From: Alphaproteobacteria bacterium
GTDB taxonomy: Bacteria > Pseudomonadota > Alphaproteobacteria > Rhizobiales > Hyphomicrobiaceae
Reading direction: 5' to 3'
Assembly (NCBI GenBank): GCA_018819265.1
Contig: JAHJQI010000006.1
Location: forward strand, 1-58,747
Length of the DNA stretch: 58,747 bases
The notes under the pieces are model-generated. The model was not told where the DNA came from, did no database searches, and worked only from the letters and a program-made list of their open reading frames with translations. Positions 55,337-58,747 of this stretch are shown piece after piece; the first letter of the stretch is position 1; every line of letters begins with the position of its first letter. The position numbers and the translations under genes were made by a program.

Positions 55337-55747
55337 CTACTGCGGCAGCCGCCCGACATAGCGAAGCCGCATCCCCATCCAGTGACCGCGAATTTCGCAG
55401 ACGCCCTTCAGTTCGCCCCCCTTCCCCGACAGCACCCCGACCACATCGACGACGGCCTCTGCCGTGCCCACCCGTTCGCCTGTCAAAAGCACACCCCCAG
55501 GCGGAACCCGCAACCTCAGGACGACACACGCAGCGCTGCCGCAGCGCGTTGTCGCAAACAAACCTTCGAAGACGCCGCCATGTTCATCCGAGCCAAAGAT
55601 CGTCCCCTCTCTCAGGACGGCCAAAGTCGAACTGCGCCGACTATCGCTCTCACCTTCATCGAGGTAGGTCACCGAATAGAGGCCGTCCTGCCAGCAATTT
55701 TGATCTTCACCGCTGTCATCCAATCGAACTTCATTCTTCAACGCCAT
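55337..55747 (-). CDS. GrlR-like small beta-rich protein
   Basis: A 136-residue protein with a central beta-rich core: DGLYSVTYLDEGESDSRRSSTLAVLREGTIFGSDEHGGVFEGLF. The order G-LY-S-V and L-x-G-x-I-G-SDE resembles GrlR-type proteins, seven-stranded regulators named after an enteropathogenic type III secretion control protein; relatives are widespread in alphaproteobacteria without secretion systems. No such system is in the window, so the name implies fold only. It precedes rimM by 56 bases on the same strand. Confidence 0.65.
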   Translation of the reverse strand: MALKNEVRLDDSGEDQNCWQDGLYSVTYLDEGESDSRRSSTLAVLREGTIFGSDEHGGVFEGLFATTRCGSAACVVLRLRVPPGGVLLTGERVGTAEAVVDVVGVLSGKGGELKGVCEIRGHWMGMRLRYVGRLPQ

Positions 55748-56009
55748 AGGCTCCCCGCCATTCGCCCCGAATCAAACACCACGTCCCAATTCACGAATTG
55801 GGATCTGGACAATGCAAACCGCCGTTATTGATCAGCGGAAAATGAAACTTAATGGCTTCCGGTATCGAAATCGGATGCAAAAGCGCAACAATTGTACCTA
55901 CCTATCGTATGGAATAACTGCCTGTCTATTTATTCTCCCTGGATCTTTCCGGGAAATTACCGCTATATCAACAACATCGAACGTCAAACTCAGACAGGAT
56001 TAAGTTCCT
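55748..56009. other. Intergenic region between GrlR-like and phasin-like genes
   Basis: AT-rich divergent gap of 262 bases with both promoters. No palindrome, terminator or gene can be supported. Confidence 0.35.
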
Positions 56010-56630
56010 ATGGACTGCAATAAAACCCGTAAAGGCCGTCCCAAGGGGTCGGGAATCGACGATAGCCGTCGACTCCGGGAAATTGCCGCGATGATTATCG
56101 AAGACCCGGAATTGCGACCGACGACGGCAATCAGGAATACGGGGATCTGCGACCCGTCTACAATCCGGAGATTGCGCGATAAATTCAACAGCGAAAAAGC
56201 GCAGCTGTTTCAAGAATTAGGGTCGCAGGATCGGCTGGAAAAACAATACGACAACCGCATTTCCCACAATGCGCTGTCCGGCCAGAGCCCGGCCGAGAAT
56301 CGGACGATGGCCCTCAACCACAAGCGCGAGCCCGCACGCACGGCGCCGCTGACGAAACCGTCAGACCCCGGCCCCACTGGATCTGCCGCTGCGGGGCGAG
56401 ACGGCGAACCCCGACGAGACCAAAGTCCTCAATCGCGCCACGATAACGAGCTGCACCGTCTGCTCGCCGATAATCTCCGCGCCGCGTCCGCCATATGGCG
56501 ATTTCAGTTTGTAATGACAACTCAATACTTCCAGTCCCCCGTCGTACGCTCAGCCTTGCGTTATCAATTGGCTTTCTCCCAAACATTGTTCGGATTTGGC
56601 GGGCCCCAACCTGCCGGCCGATCGGCATAA
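56010..56630 (+). CDS. Phasin-like protein with N-terminal DNA-binding-like segment
   Basis: A 206-residue protein in three parts. Residues 1-65 (KTRKGRPKGSGIDDSRRLREI, TAIRNTGICDPSTIRRLRDKFN) look like a helix-turn-helix preceded by an AT-hook-like GRPKGSG. The middle (80-150) is Pro/Arg/Asp-rich and disordered. The last 55 residues (NLRAASAIWRFQFVMTTQYF, SPVVRSALRYQLAFSQTLFG) resemble short phasin-type amphipathic helices. Phasins coat polyhydroxyalkanoate granules; a DNA-binding-like segment might tie such granules to the chromosome. This is inference. No PHA gene is nearby. Confidence 0.6.
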   Translation: MDCNKTRKGRPKGSGIDDSRRLREIAAMIIEDPELRPTTAIRNTGICDPSTIRRLRDKFNSEKAQLFQELGSQDRLEKQYDNRISHNALSGQSPAENRTMALNHKREPARTAPLTKPSDPGPTGSAAAGRDGEPRRDQSPQSRHDNELHRLLADNLRAASAIWRFQFVMTTQYFQSPVVRSALRYQLAFSQTLFGFGGPQPAGRSA

Positions 56631-56687
56631 ACTAAACACTGTTCAACCATTTTTAATATTTGCGAGTATTTATCTCCCGATGTGCAC

Positions 56688-56723
56688 AAAAAAGCGACCG
56701 CTCCCCAAAGCGGTCGCTTTTTT
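56688..56723. terminator. Bidirectional terminator between the phasin-like gene and coaA
   Basis: AAAAAAGCGACCGC and GCGGTCGCTTTTTT form a strong stem with an eight-base TCCCCAAA-like loop and U-tracts on both strands. Confidence 0.92.
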
Positions 56724-56774
56724 GTTTCGGCGCTAATCCTCCTCTACGCGGGTCCATCAAAAGGCCGCCGCGCC

Positions 56775-57722
56775 CTACAGTTTCCTCAACGCGACGCGCT
56801 CGATCCGGTGCTTTTCCGATTTTTTCAAGATCAGCCGCGCCCGCTGCTTTGTTGGAAGGATGTTCTCTTCGAGGTTTTTCAGGTTGATCTCCCGCCAGAT
56901 TGCGCGCCCTTTGGCACGCGCCTCCTCGTCGCTCAACAGCGCATACTGGTGGAAATAGGCCGCCGGATCGCGGAAGGCAGTCTGCCGCAACCGCAGGAAT
57001 CTCTCGACATACCATTCTTCGATGAGTTGCGGATCGGCTTCCAGATAGATCGAGAAATCGAAGAAATCGGAGACGAACGGAATTGCTTCGCCGTCCTTGG
57101 GTAATCGCGCCGGCTGCAGCACATTGAGCCCCTCGACGATCAGGATGTCGGGATTTTCGATCACCACTCCAGAACCCGGCATGATGTCGTAGTGGAAGTG
57201 CGAATAGACCGGAGCGACGACCTCTTCGCGGCCGGACTTCACATCGACCAGGAATTTCAAAAGCTTCGCCGAATCGAAGCTTTCCGGAAAGCCCTTCCGG
57301 TCCATCAGCCCCCGCCGTTCCAGTTCCTTGTTGGCATAAAGGAACCCGTCGGTCGTGACGAGATCGACGCGCGGGTGATCCGGCCAGCGCGCCAGCAGCG
57401 CCTTGAGGACACGTGCCGTCGTGCTCTTGCCGATCGCCACCGACCCGGCGACACCGAGGATGAACGGAACCTTGCGGTCCTTGTGTCCTAGAAACGTGGA
57501 GGTCGCAGCGTGAAGTTCCTGTGCGGCGGCGACATAGAGGTTCAACAGCCGCGACATCGGCAGGTAGATCGTCTCGACCTCCTCGACCGACAGCTGCTCG
57601 ATCAGGCCTGACAGGTCGTCGAGTTCGCGCGGCACCAGGGTCATCGGCGTGTCGGCGCGCAGCCGCGCCCATTCTTGCCGGCTGAAGATCTGGTAGGGCG
57701 AAAAAGGAAGATTGGAGGTCAT
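56775..57722 (-). CDS. coaA: Pantothenate kinase, type I
   Basis: Catalyses the first step of coenzyme A synthesis. [21 protein letters not shown] is the P-loop, [16 protein letters not shown] the acid region, and [20 protein letters not shown] and [10 protein letters not shown] are family motifs of the PanK-I group. The start at 57722 gives 315 residues. It follows hisE by 16 bases, the common hisE-coaA order in Hyphomicrobiales. Confidence 0.95.
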   Translation of the reverse strand: MTSNLPFSPYQIFSRQEWARLRADTPMTLVPRELDDLSGLIEQLSVEEVETIYLPMSRLLNLYVAAAQELHAATSTFLGHKDRKVPFILGVAGSVAIGKSTTARVLKALLARWPDHPRVDLVTTDGFLYANKELERRGLMDRKGFPESFDSAKLLKFLVDVKSGREEVVAPVYSHFHYDIMPGSGVVIENPDILIVEGLNVLQPARLPKDGEAIPFVSDFFDFSIYLEADPQLIEEWYVERFLRLRQTAFRDPAAYFHQYALLSDEEARAKGRAIWREINLKNLEENILPTKQRARLILKKSEKHRIERVALRKL

Positions 57723-57738
57723 GTGCTGTGCGCGAACC

Positions 57739-58071
57739 CTAACACCCGGAAGAGGCCTTGCGAGCCTCTTTCTCAGCCAGTCCTGAGACGCCCATCCGCT
57801 TTTCGAGCGTCGCGACCACATCGTCGAAGGCAACGCCGCGCGATTCGAGCAGGACAATCAGGTGGTAGACGAGATCGGCGGCTTCGCCGGTCAAGGCTTC
57901 GTCGTCCTCGCTCAACGCAGCGATGATCGTTTCGGCAGCCTCCTCGCCGAGCTTCTTGGCGCAACGCCTGGGTCCTGCGTCGAGAAGCTGGCGGGTGTAG
58001 GATGTATCGCCAGCAGCCGCGCGACGGTCTTTGATCGTCGCGGCAAGCCGGCTCAGCACGGCATCGGTCAT
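57739..58071 (-). CDS. hisE: Phosphoribosyl-ATP diphosphatase HisE
   Basis: Second step of histidine synthesis, splitting pyrophosphate from phosphoribosyl-[42 protein letters not shown] is the MazG-like all-helical core with the metal-binding Glu/Asp residues. The ATG at 58071 gives 110 residues. In most relatives hisF precedes it; here a hairpin array begins 27 bases upstream of the start and the rest of the his operon is not in view. Confidence 0.93.
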   Translation of the reverse strand: MTDAVLSRLAATIKDRRAAAGDTSYTRQLLDAGPRRCAKKLGEEAAETIIAALSEDDEALTGEAADLVYHLIVLLESRGVAFDDVVATLEKRMGVSGLAEKEARKASSGC

Positions 58072-58097
58072 CGGCTTCTCTGTCCAGATTTCACCGC

Positions 58098-58309
58098 CCA
58101 ACACGACTTTAGGAAGTGTTGGTCATCTAACCCCGCCCAACACGACTTTAGGAAGTGTTGGTCATCTAACCCCACCCATCACGACTTTAGCGCGTCAACA
58201 CAAGCTTGCATACCAACACCGGTTTACGGAATGTTGGCAAACACCCGCCCAACACCGGTTTACCGAGTGTTGGCAAACACCAGCCCACACCGGTTTACCG
58301 AGTGTTGGG
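58098..58309. repeat. Short-hairpin array upstream of hisE (39- and 36-bp periods)
   Basis: Two sub-arrays. The first has units at 58098, 58137 and a decayed one at 58176, period 39, stem CCAACAC/GTGTTGG with the GACTTTAGGAA loop and linker TCATCTAACCCCG. The second has units at 58213, 58249 and 58285, period 36, same stem but loop CGGTTTACCGA (the first reads CGGTTTACGGA) and linker CAAACACC-G. So the loop type of the ffh array and a relative of the kinase-gene loop type occur side by side. Confidence 0.95.
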
Positions 58310-58373
58310 CCTAAAGAGTGCTGAGCGAAAGAAATGCTGGCCAATAAAGACCGCCCAAACGAGCGACCGCGAC

Positions 58374-58607
58374 CTAGTGGCCCGTCGCGCCAAAATCGCA
58401 TCATAGCCGCAAACTCGTCCGATTTTGGCGCGACATCAGGGCCACTAGCAACATCAATGGCTGAGTGAGGCGTTTATCGCGCCTTAGTTGACTCAAAACT
58501 CGCCGCACCATCGGTCAACTAAGGCGCGACGCCTCACGAGTGGCCCGTCGCGCCAAAATCGCATCATAGCCGCAAACTCGTCCGATTTTGGCGCGACATC
58601 AGGGCCA
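58374..58607. repeat. Nested-hairpin array, locus C (alpha-beta-alpha)
   Basis: Unit C1: outer CTAGTGGCCC (58374) with GGGCCACTAG (58439), inner GTCGCGCCAAAATCG (58384) with its complement (58420). C2: outer AGTGAGGCG (58464) with CGCCTCAC (58530), inner CGCGCCTTAGTTGAC (58479) with its complement (58514). C3: GAGTGGCCC (58538) with GGGCCA (58602), inner 58547 and 58583. The monomer spacing is 163. The right outer arm of C3 stops after GGGCCA where CTAG is expected, at the border of a different sequence. Confidence 0.96.
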
Positions 58608-58747
58608 GTAAATATCCCCCGGCAAAGCCGGGGGCTTTAAGATTGGGGCCGCCCGGGGCGGCTTGCGGGGTCGCTGACGCGGCCCCTGAGTTTTGTGCCA
58701 CCTGAAGGTGGCAGGTCAGCGCCAGAGGTTCAACTGCTCCAGACGCT
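58608..58747. mobile_element. Possible end of an IS200/IS605-like element
   Basis: From 58608 the sequence changes: GTAAATAT is followed by a perfect hairpin CCCCCGGC-AAA-GCCGGGGG (58616-58634) and a GC-rich tail open to the window edge. On the minus strand a frame is open from the edge into the repeat and carries no motif I recognise. A subterminal perfect hairpin next to a TTAC-like border recalls right ends of IS200/IS605 elements. Only 140 bases are visible, so this is tentative. Confidence 0.3.

Noticed and set aside
55337..55747. Evidence of a type III secretion locus
   Set aside because: The GrlR-like fold is widespread and no secretion apparatus gene is in the window.

Overview
The window is a gene-dense, GC-rich stretch of an alphaproteobacterial chromosome, most likely from the Hyphomicrobiales (Rhizobiales). 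The support is conserved gene order: dapF-mtaB-ftsY-yciB, ftsK-lolA, leuS-lptE-holA, map-radC-hydrolase-trxB-lsrB and hisE-coaA, together with rhizobial-type regulators (an LsrB-like LysR protein, ICE-like iron boxes, a sigma-54 box in front of glnK-amtB). No tRNA, rRNA, CRISPR array, prophage or complete insertion sequence was seen. Most of the content is core metabolism and cell biology; the unusual material lies between the genes.

Layout. 0.3-3 kb: a bactofilin fused to a CSPG-like domain, an isolated APS/PAPS reductase and a MarR regulator. 3-8 kb (minus): the coupled operon dapF-mtaB-ftsY followed by two tandem YciB/IspZ-like membrane proteins. 8-14.8 kb: methyltransferase, PQQ-type sugar dehydrogenase, EF-hand lipoprotein, glutathione transferase, ffh, rpsP, rlpA. 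14.8-28.9 kb: iron-binding protein, TauE-type exporter, cyclic-nucleotide sensor, a probable small RNA, lolA, a divergent ftsK, an aminotransferase, a haloacetate-dehalogenase-like hydrolase, rhodanese, an ammonium transporter, an unrecognised protein and a YggS protein. 29-38 kb (plus): coiled-coil protein, leuS-lptE-holA, adenosine kinase, pyrF, DUF1330 protein, trmD, rplS. 38-47 kb: L,D-transpeptidase, OmpR-type regulator, cyclic-nucleotide sensor, leuC, lsrB, trxB, hydrolase, radC, map. 47-58 kb: a 940-residue repeat protein with an OmpA-like end, amtB-glnK, tesB, a UbiH-family hydroxylase, rimM, a GrlR-like protein, a phasin-like protein, coaA, hisE.

Two families of structured intergenic DNA stand out. 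The first is a family of nested hairpins bounded by CTAG: each unit has an outer 7-10 bp stem, an asymmetric internal loop, an inner 12-16 bp stem and a 21-22 nt terminal loop. Two unit types (alpha and beta) make a monomer of about 163 bp, present as tandem dimers at 42.5 kb and 46.9 kb and as about one and a half copies at 58.4 kb. The 46.9 kb locus holds one monomer matching, in inverted orientation, that of each other locus, and paired arms show compensatory changes. The second is a family of short hairpins with a CCAACAC/GTGTTGG-type stem and an 11 nt loop, in arrays of 35, 36 or 39 bp period just upstream of ffh, the adenosine kinase gene and hisE, with one degenerate copy upstream of leuS. 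Both families look like undescribed repeats worth testing genome-wide.

Other oddities: the usual rpsP-rimM-trmD-rplS operon is scattered over three places; ribosomal protein L19 has a helix-hairpin-helix-like C-terminal extension; FtsK lacks its gamma domain and has an altered ATP-binding loop; and a probable C-rich-loop small RNA at 18 kb has two perfect palindromes spaced 29 bp apart upstream of its promoter.
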